A program made the position numbers and the translations under genes. A stretch of DNA of 64,000 bases from the NCBI GenBank assembly GCA_002342365.1, contig DDPV01000046.1:228-64227 (forward strand). Reading direction: 5' to 3'. This document shows, one piece after another, positions 54,953-62,652 of this stretch; position 1 is the stretch's first letter, and each line of letters opens with the position of its first letter. The notes below the pieces were generated by a model. It did no database searches and was not told the DNA's origin. It worked only from the letters and a program-made list of their open reading frames with translations. The stretch is from Burkholderiales bacterium UBA2459. GTDB lineage: Bacteria; Pseudomonadota; Gammaproteobacteria; Burkholderiales; Burkholderiaceae_E.

Positions 54953-55384
54953 TTAACGCGCGAATTTCGGAGGCGGCTCTGTGATAAACCCGACCTTCAC
55001 AATGCCTGCCCGCTGGCAGGCAACCACCACTTTGCCGACAAACTCATAGCGTCCGTCTTTATCGCCGCGAATATGGACCTCGGGTTGCGGCACAAGCACA
55101 GCGGACCGTTTCAAGCGATTCACGAGTGCATCCTGGTCGGGAATCCGTGCTTCATTCCAAAAAACATCGCCATCCTTGGTCACGGACAAGACAATGTTCT
55201 CGGGTTTTGTCTGCGTTGGAAGATTCCTCTCCTTAGGCAATTCGACCTGCGCGGTCTGCGTAATCACCGGGATCGTAATCAGAAAGATAATCAACAACAC
55301 CAACATCACGTCCACAAGTGGCGTGGTGTTGATGGTTGAAACCACCTCGTCGTCTTCGCTTTGCGAGCCGAGGTTCATCGCCAT
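54953..55384 (-). CDS. exbD: ExbD biopolymer transport protein (first copy)
   Basis: A 143-residue ExbD with the membrane helix TINTTPLVDVMLVLLIIFLIT carrying Asp, and a periplasmic part ending KVGFITEPPPKFAR. It begins three bases after exbB ends and precedes the second copy. It supplies the proton-driven moving part of the TonB-ExbB-ExbD complex at the inner membrane. Confidence 0.93.
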   Translation of the reverse strand: MAMNLGSQSEDDEVVSTINTTPLVDVMLVLLIIFLITIPVITQTAQVELPKERNLPTQTKPENIVLSVTKDGDVFWNEARIPDQDALVNRLKRSAVLVPQPEVHIRGDKDGRYEFVGKVVVACQRAGIVKVGFITEPPPKFAR

Positions 55385-55387
55385 GGC

Positions 55388-56317
55388 CTAGCCCCTGACT
55401 TCCTTGTTGCCGCTAAGAAGCACCGCATGAATATCAGCGGCAAAGCGTCGGACCTGCTCCATCGCAACTTTGTTGCGACGAACCAGCCAGTTGTAACCCA
55501 TCACCGCCGGCACTGCAGCACCCAGTCCGATCGCAGTCATGATCAGCGCTTCGCCCACGGGGCCTGCAACCTTGTCAATCGACGCCTGGCCAGCCACGCC
55601 GATGGCAGTCAGCGCGTGATAGATGCCCCAGACAGTTCCAAACAAGCCAACAAAGGGCGCTGTGGATCCGACGGTGGCAAGAAAGGCAAGTCCGGTTTGC
55701 AGCTTGTTTTGAATCGTATCCACCGATTGCTGCACAGCCATACCGATCCAGGTGTGCTTATCCACATGCTGACCCAGGCTGCCACGATGGTTTGCATCGG
55801 CTTTCAGGCCTGATTCAGCGATAAATCGCACCGCACTATCGTTGCCAAGCGCCGCAGCGCCCGACTCAACCGATACTGCGCTCCAGAAACTCTCCTTGGC
55901 CTCGCGGATCTGCCGCATGAGCTTGGACTGTTCAAGCCACTTGACGATGCCGATGTACCAAGTACCGATCGACATGATGAGCATGATGATCAGCGTGCCT
56001 CTGGCTACATAATCGCCTTGCGCCCAAAGCGCATCGAGTCCATAAGGGTTTTCGACCATCGCTGCCCCGTCCGCGTTTTCCGCCTTGGACGACTTTGTGG
56101 CCGAAGCATCTGCGCTGTTTGAAGCCGGTGCCGTACTGATCGGAACCGAAGCCGACGATGGACTTTCTGCTGCTTTTTCAGCGGGTGCGGCCGTTGACTT
56201 TGTCGCGGAAGTCTTGGAGTCCTTGGCGGTTTGCGCAAGCGTTGACAGCGGAGCGATCAATAAGGAAGACGACAGGACTATCGCAAGGATGCGGCGGGTC
56301 AAAGCAACAGGGGACAT
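55388..56317 (-). CDS. exbB: ExbB biopolymer transport protein (MotA/TolQ/ExbB)
   Basis: A 309-residue ExbB. It has a cleavable-looking signal (ILAIVLSSSLLIAPLSTLAQ), an Ala/Ser/Pro-rich linker, then the channel domain: GTLIIMLIMSIGTWYIGIVKWL, LATVGSTAPFVGLFGTVWGIYHALTAI-like sequence and EALIMTAIGLGAAVPAVMGYN. The signal peptide and linker are usual in beta- and gammaproteobacterial ExbB. AAAGGAC precedes the ATG by eight bases. The 118-base gap to tonB may hold a weak terminator. Confidence 0.94.
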   Translation of the reverse strand: MSPVALTRRILAIVLSSSLLIAPLSTLAQTAKDSKTSATKSTAAPAEKAAESPSSASVPISTAPASNSADASATKSSKAENADGAAMVENPYGLDALWAQGDYVARGTLIIMLIMSIGTWYIGIVKWLEQSKLMRQIREAKESFWSAVSVESGAAALGNDSAVRFIAESGLKADANHRGSLGQHVDKHTWIGMAVQQSVDTIQNKLQTGLAFLATVGSTAPFVGLFGTVWGIYHALTAIGVAGQASIDKVAGPVGEALIMTAIGLGAAVPAVMGYNWLVRRNKVAMEQVRRFAADIHAVLLSGNKEVRG

Positions 56318-56382
56318 GAAGTAAGTCCTTTGTACGGTATTCAGGAAATGGCAAGGGGCCAGGAGAAAATGAAATCAACGGT

Positions 56383-56423
56383 AAAAAAAATTTGCCACCG
56401 ATTCAGCCGGGCATTTTTGTGGC
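56383..56423 (-). terminator. Possible weak terminator between tonB and exbB
   Basis: On the minus strand GCCAC (56423 to 56419) and GTGGC (56398 to 56394) can pair over five bases with a large loop, followed by AAATTTTTTTT. The stem is short, so termination may be partial and tonB read-through into exbB possible. Confidence 0.3.
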
Positions 56424-56435
56424 TCTGCATGAGGT

Positions 56436-57131
56436 CTAGTCGAGTTTCCATACCACTTCAAGTGTGGCCGAACTCTTTTCGAGTTTGCCACTGACCATGC
56501 CGGGTTTGAATTTACAGGTTTCGAGCAGTTTACGCGCTGCCTGATCAAGCCGTCGGTAGCCGCTTGATTTCTCGACATCGACCGAGGACAGGCTACCATT
56601 GGCTTCAACCACAAAACGCAACACCACCGTCCCGGTCTCGTTCAGCTGCCGCGATTGGCGGGGGTAAAACTCATCCGAATTTGAACAGGTTTTGCTGTCA
56701 ATCGAAGCCGGATAGCTCGGCGGCGGCGCAGCAGGTGCGGGCGGTGCAGGCGGCGGCGCGGCTTTCACTGGCGCGGGCGCCGGCGGTGCAGGCGCAGCCG
56801 GGACAAAAGGTGCCGGCGGTGGCGGCTTTGCGGTAACCGCGCTGATCACGTTCGGCGGTGGCGGCGTCGCAATCTGGATTTCCGGCGGTGGTACAAAGGG
56901 CGGTGGCGGCGCCGTCATTTTGGGCGGAGGTGGAAGCGGCGGCGGGGGCTTAGGCGGCGGCGGCTTTACGTCTTCGATAATTTTTGTCTCAAGCGGCTGC
57001 TTGATGACTTCGACGACTTGTCGAGCAAGCCCACTGACCAGCGCGTAGCCAATTGCCAAATGGACAAGCACGGCCACGGCAAAGCCGGTGGCGCGGCGGT
57101 TTACGCCTGAATCCTGATCAGAGAAGTCCAT
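56436..57131 (-). CDS. tonB: Energy transducer TonB
   Basis: A 231-residue TonB: short cytoplasmic tail, membrane anchor VAVLVHLAIGYALVSGL, a roughly 100-residue Pro-rich spacer (PPPPKPPPPLPPPP) and a C-terminal domain YPRQSRQLNETGTVVLRFVV...GYRRLDQAARKLLETCKFKPG that contacts the receptor TonB box. The ATG at 57129-57131 lies inside mltD (14-base overlap); a TTG 18 bases upstream is also in frame. It energises outer-membrane receptors such as the one at 47.1 kb. Confidence 0.93.
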   Translation of the reverse strand: MDFSDQDSGVNRRATGFAVAVLVHLAIGYALVSGLARQVVEVIKQPLETKIIEDVKPPPPKPPPPLPPPPKMTAPPPPFVPPPEIQIATPPPPNVISAVTAKPPPPAPFVPAAPAPPAPAPVKAAPPPAPPAPAAPPPSYPASIDSKTCSNSDEFYPRQSRQLNETGTVVLRFVVEANGSLSSVDVEKSSGYRRLDQAARKLLETCKFKPGMVSGKLEKSSATLEVVWKLD

Positions 57132-59109
57132 GCGCTTTTTGCGTGTCAAGACCCGCGGTCACCCTCGATGCGGATTTGGGACTACTGTCGGGCGTTGGTT
57201 TGGCCTCGGTCTTGTTTTTGCTGTCTGCGCTCGCCTTGGGTTTGGCAGCCTGAATCTCAGGCCCTGCCGCGCGATTCGCCCTGGAGGTCTCGGCCCTTGG
57301 CTGCGGCTTGGTGGCGCTTGGAGTTGCCTGCTGCTTGCTTGATGCCTTGGCGATCTGGGTGTTTTGTGCAGGCTCTGGCTTGATTTTCGCCGATGTTGTC
57401 GCCTTGCTCACCTCGGCGGACTTTGCAGAGGCGTTAGGCTTTGCAGGCGCTTTGTCTTTTGAGGCATCCTTCTTCGCCTCAGCGTTTTGCTTGGGTGTTA
57501 CGAGCTCGGTTGCGATCACGCGCGCCACGCCCGATTCATTGGTCAACACCGTCTGGGCGCTCGCCGGCCGAACCAGGATACGCATACCCTGTTTGACTTC
57601 ATGTTTCAGGTTGTTCCAAGTCTGCAGGCTTGTGACGCTCACGCCGTAGCGCTTGGCGATCGATTCGGTGGTTTCCTTTTTACCGACCCGATGGTATTGC
57701 GCTGGACGTTGAACTTTCTCGAGAATCCGTGGCCCATCAAAGCTTGACATCACCGCGATGGTTGACGGCTTATCATCTGGCGCAGGAGCGAGCAAGCGCG
57801 TGCCCGGGAGCACTTTTGCAGAGCGCAAACCGTTGGCACGCATGATTTCCTGGCTGCTGGTGCCGAGGCGACCTGCCAGGCTTTGGAGGCTTTCGCCGGG
57901 CTCAAGCGTGTACGGGCGCCAGCGCGAAAACGGCTTGTTCGACGCTTCATGGGCCTTCATCGCGGCGAGGAAAGCATCGACCCGATCGGCTGGGATTTTG
58001 ATTTGGTCATTCGAGCTGGCGGCAATTACCGGCCGGTTGTGCGCCGGATTAAGCGAAAGAAACTCTTCTTCCGACATGCCTGCAAAGCGCGCGGCAAGCT
58101 TCAGATCAAGATGTAATGGCGCTTCAACTTCGACAAAATAGGGCTTGTTGGGAAGCAAGGGTAGCCTCAGGTTGTAGGCCTGCGGGTTGGCAACGATTTC
58201 GCGCAAGGCCATGAGCTTGGGGACGTAATGCCTTGTCTCGTTGGGCATGTTCAAGGACAGGTAATCGAAGGGCTTGCCGCTGGACTGATTGCGGCGCATC
58301 GCACGGCCTACGGCGCCTTCGCCCCAGTTGTAGGAGGCAAGCGCCAAGAACCAGTCGTTGCCCTGCAGTTCATAGATCCTTTGCAAATAGTCGAGAGCGG
58401 CCTGGGTTGAGTGCACCGGATCTCGTCGATTATCGACCCACCAGTTTTGAGACAGGTTAAAGGCTTTACCGGTTGAGGGAATGAACTGCCACAAGCCTGC
58501 GGCCTTGGCCGGTGATAAAGCTGTGGGGTTCATCGCACTTTCAACAAAGGGGAGCAGGGCGAGTTCGCCAGGCATGCCCCGCCGCTCGATTTCTTCGACG
58601 ATGTAAAAAAGGTATCGTGAACCGCGTTCAAACATCCGCTCCAAGTATTCGGGCTTTTGGGCGTAAAACTGAATGTGCTTATTGACCAGTGGCGAGTCGA
58701 GTGGCTGCAGGGCAAAACCGCTGCGCATGCGCTCCCACAAGTCCTTGTAGTCGACCTTGACGGTTCCATGGGCGGACTTGACGGATCCTTCAGGTTCGCT
58801 CGGGCTGAGCGCCTCAAGGGGTTTGTCAAGCCGCGGTTCGGCTAAGGCTTCACCACGATCGTTGAGGATCAATGACCCAGACGGTTCAACAGATTGCGGC
58901 GGCGAAACAGTCGTCAGTTGATCAAGGGCGGGCGCTAAGGGCTGCTTTGTCTCGGATTCGAGAGCTGTGGACGGCGGTAACTGCGCCAGATTCGATACGA
59001 TGCCAACCTCATAAATGCCGCTATCGGTGGGCGTGCTTGCATAGGCCTGCAGGGCAATGCCAAGCCCGGCGGCAAAAGAAATCAGGTGAAGATTTTTTTT
59101 GAAATGCAT
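57118..59109 (-). CDS. mltD: Membrane-bound lytic murein transglycosylase D
   Basis: A 663-residue muramidase. A signal peptide (LHLISFAAGLGIALQAYA) is followed by an SLT domain with catalytic Glu190 in LLPFVESAMNP, then AAGLWQFIPSTGKAF and VHSTQAALDYLQRIY. Two LysM modules follow: YTLEPGESLQSLAGRLG and KKETTESIAKRYGVSVTSLQTWNNL. The C-terminal ~110 residues are a Lys/Ala/Ser-rich low-complexity tail. It cleaves peptidoglycan. The ATG at 59107-59109 is chosen as the first giving a proper signal peptide. It overlaps tonB by 14 bases. Confidence 0.92.
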   Translation of the reverse strand: MHFKKNLHLISFAAGLGIALQAYASTPTDSGIYEVGIVSNLAQLPPSTALESETKQPLAPALDQLTTVSPPQSVEPSGSLILNDRGEALAEPRLDKPLEALSPSEPEGSVKSAHGTVKVDYKDLWERMRSGFALQPLDSPLVNKHIQFYAQKPEYLERMFERGSRYLFYIVEEIERRGMPGELALLPFVESAMNPTALSPAKAAGLWQFIPSTGKAFNLSQNWWVDNRRDPVHSTQAALDYLQRIYELQGNDWFLALASYNWGEGAVGRAMRRNQSSGKPFDYLSLNMPNETRHYVPKLMALREIVANPQAYNLRLPLLPNKPYFVEVEAPLHLDLKLAARFAGMSEEEFLSLNPAHNRPVIAASSNDQIKIPADRVDAFLAAMKAHEASNKPFSRWRPYTLEPGESLQSLAGRLGTSSQEIMRANGLRSAKVLPGTRLLAPAPDDKPSTIAVMSSFDGPRILEKVQRPAQYHRVGKKETTESIAKRYGVSVTSLQTWNNLKHEVKQGMRILVRPASAQTVLTNESGVARVIATELVTPKQNAEAKKDASKDKAPAKPNASAKSAEVSKATTSAKIKPEPAQNTQIAKASSKQQATPSATKPQPRAETSRANRAAGPEIQAAKPKASADSKNKTEAKPTPDSSPKSASRVTAGLDTQKAHGLL

Positions 59110-59174
59110 GATCAAGCGCGGCATTTTATACAACTTGTTGCGCGCTTATCCAGTGCGGAGCTCTAGTCTTACCG

Positions 59175-60044
59175 CTAAACCGCTCGAAACTCGTTTTTCC
59201 AGGCTCTTAATGCGGCAAAACGATCGACGCGAGCCGCATGGCTTTCGTCTATTTGCGCTGGCTTTGCGCTCGCTGCAGGCTGAGCTTGGGGGACAAGTCC
59301 CAAGAGAAAAGGATTGCTTTGCAATTCATGCCGCAAAAGACTTGGAACCGTCGGCAGGTCTTGCGCGCGTAGTGCAATAGCTTCCTGAAGACGCGCTGCG
59401 ATTTGTGGATGATCGGGATAGGCCGCTGAAGCGAATCGAAGATTGGCCAAGGTGTACTCGTGGGCGCAGCAAACCAGCGATTCGGGGTGGAGTGCAGAAA
59501 GCTTTTCAAGCGAATCGAGCATTTGCGCTGGGCTTCCTTCAAAAATTCGGCCACAACCTGCTGCAAACAAGCAGTCACCGCAAAAGAGCAGTCGTTCCTG
59601 CTCGAGGTAATAGGCGATGTGCGAGCGCGTATGACCCGGCACGGCGATGACCCGTGCCACGCCAAAGCCGAGATCCACTTCGCTGCCGTCCTCAACTGGC
59701 TGAGCCGATCGATGGATCCGCTCGTCCCTTGGTCCGAAGACTTCAAGCACCCGTCCCTGATTCGCTGCCCATCGGTGCAAGTCGTCAACGCCGCCCTGAT
59801 GATCGGCATGATGATGGGTCAGCAAAATCCCGACAATCTGCAAATCGCGTGCGCAAGCCGCGTCGATCAGCGCCTGTCCATCGCCCGGATCAACAACCCA
59901 GCAGTGGCTCGATCGCGGGTCTTGAAGCATCCAAAGATAGTTATCCGCAAAGGCCTTGATACGATGCAGTTGTGGCGAAAGCCTGGCCACAAATTGTCCT
60001 GGGGGATTGGCTGATGCTAAAGCTTCTGTGCTGTGACATGTCAT
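59175..60044 (-). CDS. gloB: Hydroxyacylglutathione hydrolase (glyoxalase II)
   Basis: A 289-residue metallo-beta-lactamase-fold hydrolase that releases D-lactate and glutathione from S-lactoylglutathione. Metal ligands are in LLTHHHADHQGG (residues 75-86), HTRSHIAYYL and FCGDCLFAAGCGRIFEG, and CCAHEYTLANLRFA. The ATG at 60042-60044 follows AGGAG by seven bases; an upstream frame to 60152 lacks this. It is divergent from a methyltransferase gene and followed on its strand by mltD. Confidence 0.94.
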   Translation of the reverse strand: MTCHSTEALASANPPGQFVARLSPQLHRIKAFADNYLWMLQDPRSSHCWVVDPGDGQALIDAACARDLQIVGILLTHHHADHQGGVDDLHRWAANQGRVLEVFGPRDERIHRSAQPVEDGSEVDLGFGVARVIAVPGHTRSHIAYYLEQERLLFCGDCLFAAGCGRIFEGSPAQMLDSLEKLSALHPESLVCCAHEYTLANLRFASAAYPDHPQIAARLQEAIALRAQDLPTVPSLLRHELQSNPFLLGLVPQAQPAASAKPAQIDESHAARVDRFAALRAWKNEFRAV

Positions 60045-60150
60045 CGGTTTGCTCCTGCAAAGGTCTGGCTGATCGTCGCCCGTGTTCGGCATAGGATAAG
60101 GCGAATGAATCGCGATCGAGGCTTTGGATTCACAAGGCGGAAAGCTGCAC

Positions 60151-60900
60151 ATGCTGCACCAAGCTGAGATTCAGGTCCATGCCGCATGGTTGGCTTGGCT
60201 TCAAACGCCAGCGGGCGCCTATTTGCTTGCCTGGTTGCAAGATCGGCTCGATGTCATGCTAGCAGATGAATTTGGCTATTTTGCGGTGCAGTGCGGCATG
60301 CCAAACCTGGAGGGCCTGCGCAACAATCGAATGAGTCACAGGATCGTGTTGCAGCATCCTCTGGAAGACGGGCCTGGCGAACATCCACGCATTTGGGTCG
60401 ATTCCTTTGCAGCTTTACCGCTGGCCTCGGCCTCGGTTGATTTGCTCTTGCTACCCCATGTGCTTGAGTTTTCGCCTGATCCGCATGCAGTGCTGCGCGA
60501 GGCACAACGGGTTTTGCGCAGCGAGGGGCGGCTTGTGATCGCCGGGCTCAACCCCTGGAGTCTTTGGGGACTTCGCGAGCTTGCGCTGGGATCGTGGTTT
60601 GGAAGCAGCCTGCCTATGGAATGCCGCATGATTGCGCTGGGCAGGCTAAGGGACTGGATGGGACTGCTTGAGTTTGACATGGATCGGGGTCGTTTCGGCT
60701 GTTACCGCCCGATTTGCCAGACCGAGCTGTGGCTTGAGCGATGGGCCTGGATGGAGTCTGCTGGCGATCGCTGGTGGCCGATTTGCGGAGCCAGTTATGT
60801 GATTGGGGCGGTCAAACGATCCAAAGGCATGCGCTGGGTTGGTTTGATCCCTGGCCAGAAGCGACGAATCTTCAGCCGTGCTCAGGTCGCGAGAATTTAG
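60151..60900 (+). CDS. SAM-dependent methyltransferase beside gloB and rnhA
   Basis: A 249-residue class I methyltransferase-like protein. It shows HRIVLQHPLEDGPGEHPRIW, the motif-II region PLASASVDLLLLPHVLEFS and LREAQRVLRSEGRLVIAGLNPWSLWG. A clear glycine-rich motif I is not obvious, as in this conserved gloB-linked family. The usual order gloB / methyltransferase-rnhA is kept. The ATG at 60151 is taken; a TTG at 60124 is also in frame. The substrate is unknown. Confidence 0.78.
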   Translation: MLHQAEIQVHAAWLAWLQTPAGAYLLAWLQDRLDVMLADEFGYFAVQCGMPNLEGLRNNRMSHRIVLQHPLEDGPGEHPRIWVDSFAALPLASASVDLLLLPHVLEFSPDPHAVLREAQRVLRSEGRLVIAGLNPWSLWGLRELALGSWFGSSLPMECRMIALGRLRDWMGLLEFDMDRGRFGCYRPICQTELWLERWAWMESAGDRWWPICGASYVIGAVKRSKGMRWVGLIPGQKRRIFSRAQVARI

Positions 60901-60957
60901 CGCGGGCAAAAGCGGGACCCTGTCGATCACGGTCGTGAAGCAATTTTTGGATGGCTG

Positions 60958-61422
60958 ATGCAGCATATTGAAATTTATACCGATGGGGCCTGCAAAGGTA
61001 ATCCAGGTCCGGGGGGTTGGGGCGTTTTACTTCGGTCAGGCGACCAGGAAAAGGCGCTTTACGGTGGTGAGGCGGATACAACCAACAACCGTATGGAGTT
61101 GACCGCGGCGATTGAAGCTTTGAAGGCTTTGCGCAGGCCTGTGATCGCCGATATTTATACCGATTCGCAGTACCTCATCAAAGGGCTCGAGGAATGGCTT
61201 CCCGCCTGGAAGGCGAGGGGGTGGCAGACCGCAGACAGAAAGTCTGTAAAAAATCGCGATTTGTGGGAGCAACTCGACGATCTTGCTGCGCAGCACCGGC
61301 TTACCTGGCACTGGGTGAAGGGGCATGCGGGCAACCCCGGCAATATCCGTGCTGATGCGCTTGCCAATCAGGGGGTGCAACAGGTGCTGGCGGCGGGCGG
61401 CGAAACGGCTACTCAGCGATAA
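60958..61422 (+). CDS. rnhA: Ribonuclease HI
   Basis: A 154-residue endonuclease that cuts RNA in RNA-DNA hybrids. Catalytic residues are Asp9 in [18 protein letters not shown], Glu47 in [12 protein letters not shown], Asp69 in IYTDSQYLI and the C-terminal Asp in [11 protein letters not shown]; His in GHAGNPG is also present. Length is normal. In many betaproteobacteria dnaQ follows; here the next gene is an efflux adaptor instead. Confidence 0.95.
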   Translation: MQHIEIYTDGACKGNPGPGGWGVLLRSGDQEKALYGGEADTTNNRMELTAAIEALKALRRPVIADIYTDSQYLIKGLEEWLPAWKARGWQTADRKSVKNRDLWEQLDDLAAQHRLTWHWVKGHAGNPGNIRADALANQGVQQVLAAGGETATQR

Positions 61423-61452
61423 ATCAATCGTGCTGTGCTAGCCTTGAATGCT

Positions 61453-62652
61453 ATGCTCAAAAAACCCCTTGTGGTCTTTCTTTCTCTTGCTGCGATCGCG
61501 GCCCTTGCCTGGTATGGCTGGCAAGCGCAGCGGCAACTCAGTACCGCAGTTGCCATGGATGGCAAAAGTGCAAAGCAGCAGCCAAGGACAGACGGAGCAC
61601 CTTCAGCCGGTCCCGCCTCAGGGGATGCGGTCAAAGGCAAAGCCGAAGCAGCGGTGAAAGGCGAAGGCCCGGCGTCAAAAGCCGGCCCGCGCGGGCCGGC
61701 TGCGATCGAGCTTCAGGCAGCGGTCGCAAAGGATCTGAGCGACGTCGCAAGCGCGGTGGGCACCCTGCGAGCCAACGAAACGGTCATGTTGCGCTCAGAG
61801 GTCGCGGGTCGAATTGCTTCGCTGTATTTCAAAGACGGTGAGTTGGTGGCCAAAGGGCAGAGCCTGCTCGGGCTCGATGCCTCGGTGCAAGAGGCAGAGC
61901 TTGCACAAGCCAAGGCCGAGTTGGCGCTTGGTCAGACAAGTTTTGAGCGCAGCAAGGATTTGGCGCAGCGTCAATTTGTTAGCGAAAGCGCTCTAGATCA
62001 GGCCGCAGCCAATCTGCGCGTGCTGGAAGCGAAGTTCCAATTGTCCAAAGCGCGTCTTGACAGAACCTCGATTCGGGCGCCGTTTGCAGGTCAACTTGGC
62101 CTTCGAAATGTGAGCCTGGGCGATTATGTCAAGGAGGGTACTGATCTGGTTTTACTCGAAGACATTGCAAGCCTGAAGGTGGATTTGCGTCTGCCCGAGC
62201 GTTTTCTCGGCCGGCTGAAAAAGGGTCAGGCGATCCAAGTTCTCATCGACGCTTTTCCGGGCAAGGTCTTTCGGGCACAAGTTGATGCTATCGATGTTCA
62301 GGTCGATGCCAATGGCCGCTTTGTGCTGGTTCGTGGTTCGATGGCTAATCCTGGCGGGAGCTTGCGCAGCGGTATGTTTGCACGCGCTTCGCTCGTGCTT
62401 GCCGAACGCAAGGCGGCGGTCATGGTTCCTGAGGAGGCGATCACCCCGATCGGCAACGACCTTTTCGTCTGGCTTGCGGTCGAAGGAAAAGCAAAGCGGG
62501 TAAAAGTTCAAACCGGACTACGCGAAGATGGGCTTGTTGAACTGATTGGCGCGGTTCATGCGGGCGATCAGGTGGTGATTGCAGGTCAGCAACGCTTGAT
62601 GCGCGACGGGCAGGAAGTGCGCAGCTTTGCTGAGGCGAGGGGCGGCAGGTGA
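61453..62652 (+). CDS. RND efflux periplasmic adaptor (membrane fusion protein)
   Basis: A 399-residue adaptor that links an RND pump to an outer-membrane channel. An N-terminal anchor (LVVFLSLAAIAALAWYG) is followed by an unusually long Lys/Ala/Pro/Gly linker of about 50 residues, then the lipoyl/hairpin region EVAGRIASLYFKDGELVAKGQSLLGLD, a coiled coil and the RTSIRAPFAGQLGLRNVSLGDYV barrel. The ATG at 61453 begins the anchor; a GTG at 61435 is possible. Its stop overlaps the pump start as GTGA. Confidence 0.88.
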   Translation: MLKKPLVVFLSLAAIAALAWYGWQAQRQLSTAVAMDGKSAKQQPRTDGAPSAGPASGDAVKGKAEAAVKGEGPASKAGPRGPAAIELQAAVAKDLSDVASAVGTLRANETVMLRSEVAGRIASLYFKDGELVAKGQSLLGLDASVQEAELAQAKAELALGQTSFERSKDLAQRQFVSESALDQAAANLRVLEAKFQLSKARLDRTSIRAPFAGQLGLRNVSLGDYVKEGTDLVLLEDIASLKVDLRLPERFLGRLKKGQAIQVLIDAFPGKVFRAQVDAIDVQVDANGRFVLVRGSMANPGGSLRSGMFARASLVLAERKAAVMVPEEAITPIGNDLFVWLAVEGKAKRVKVQTGLREDGLVELIGAVHAGDQVVIAGQQRLMRDGQEVRSFAEARGGR

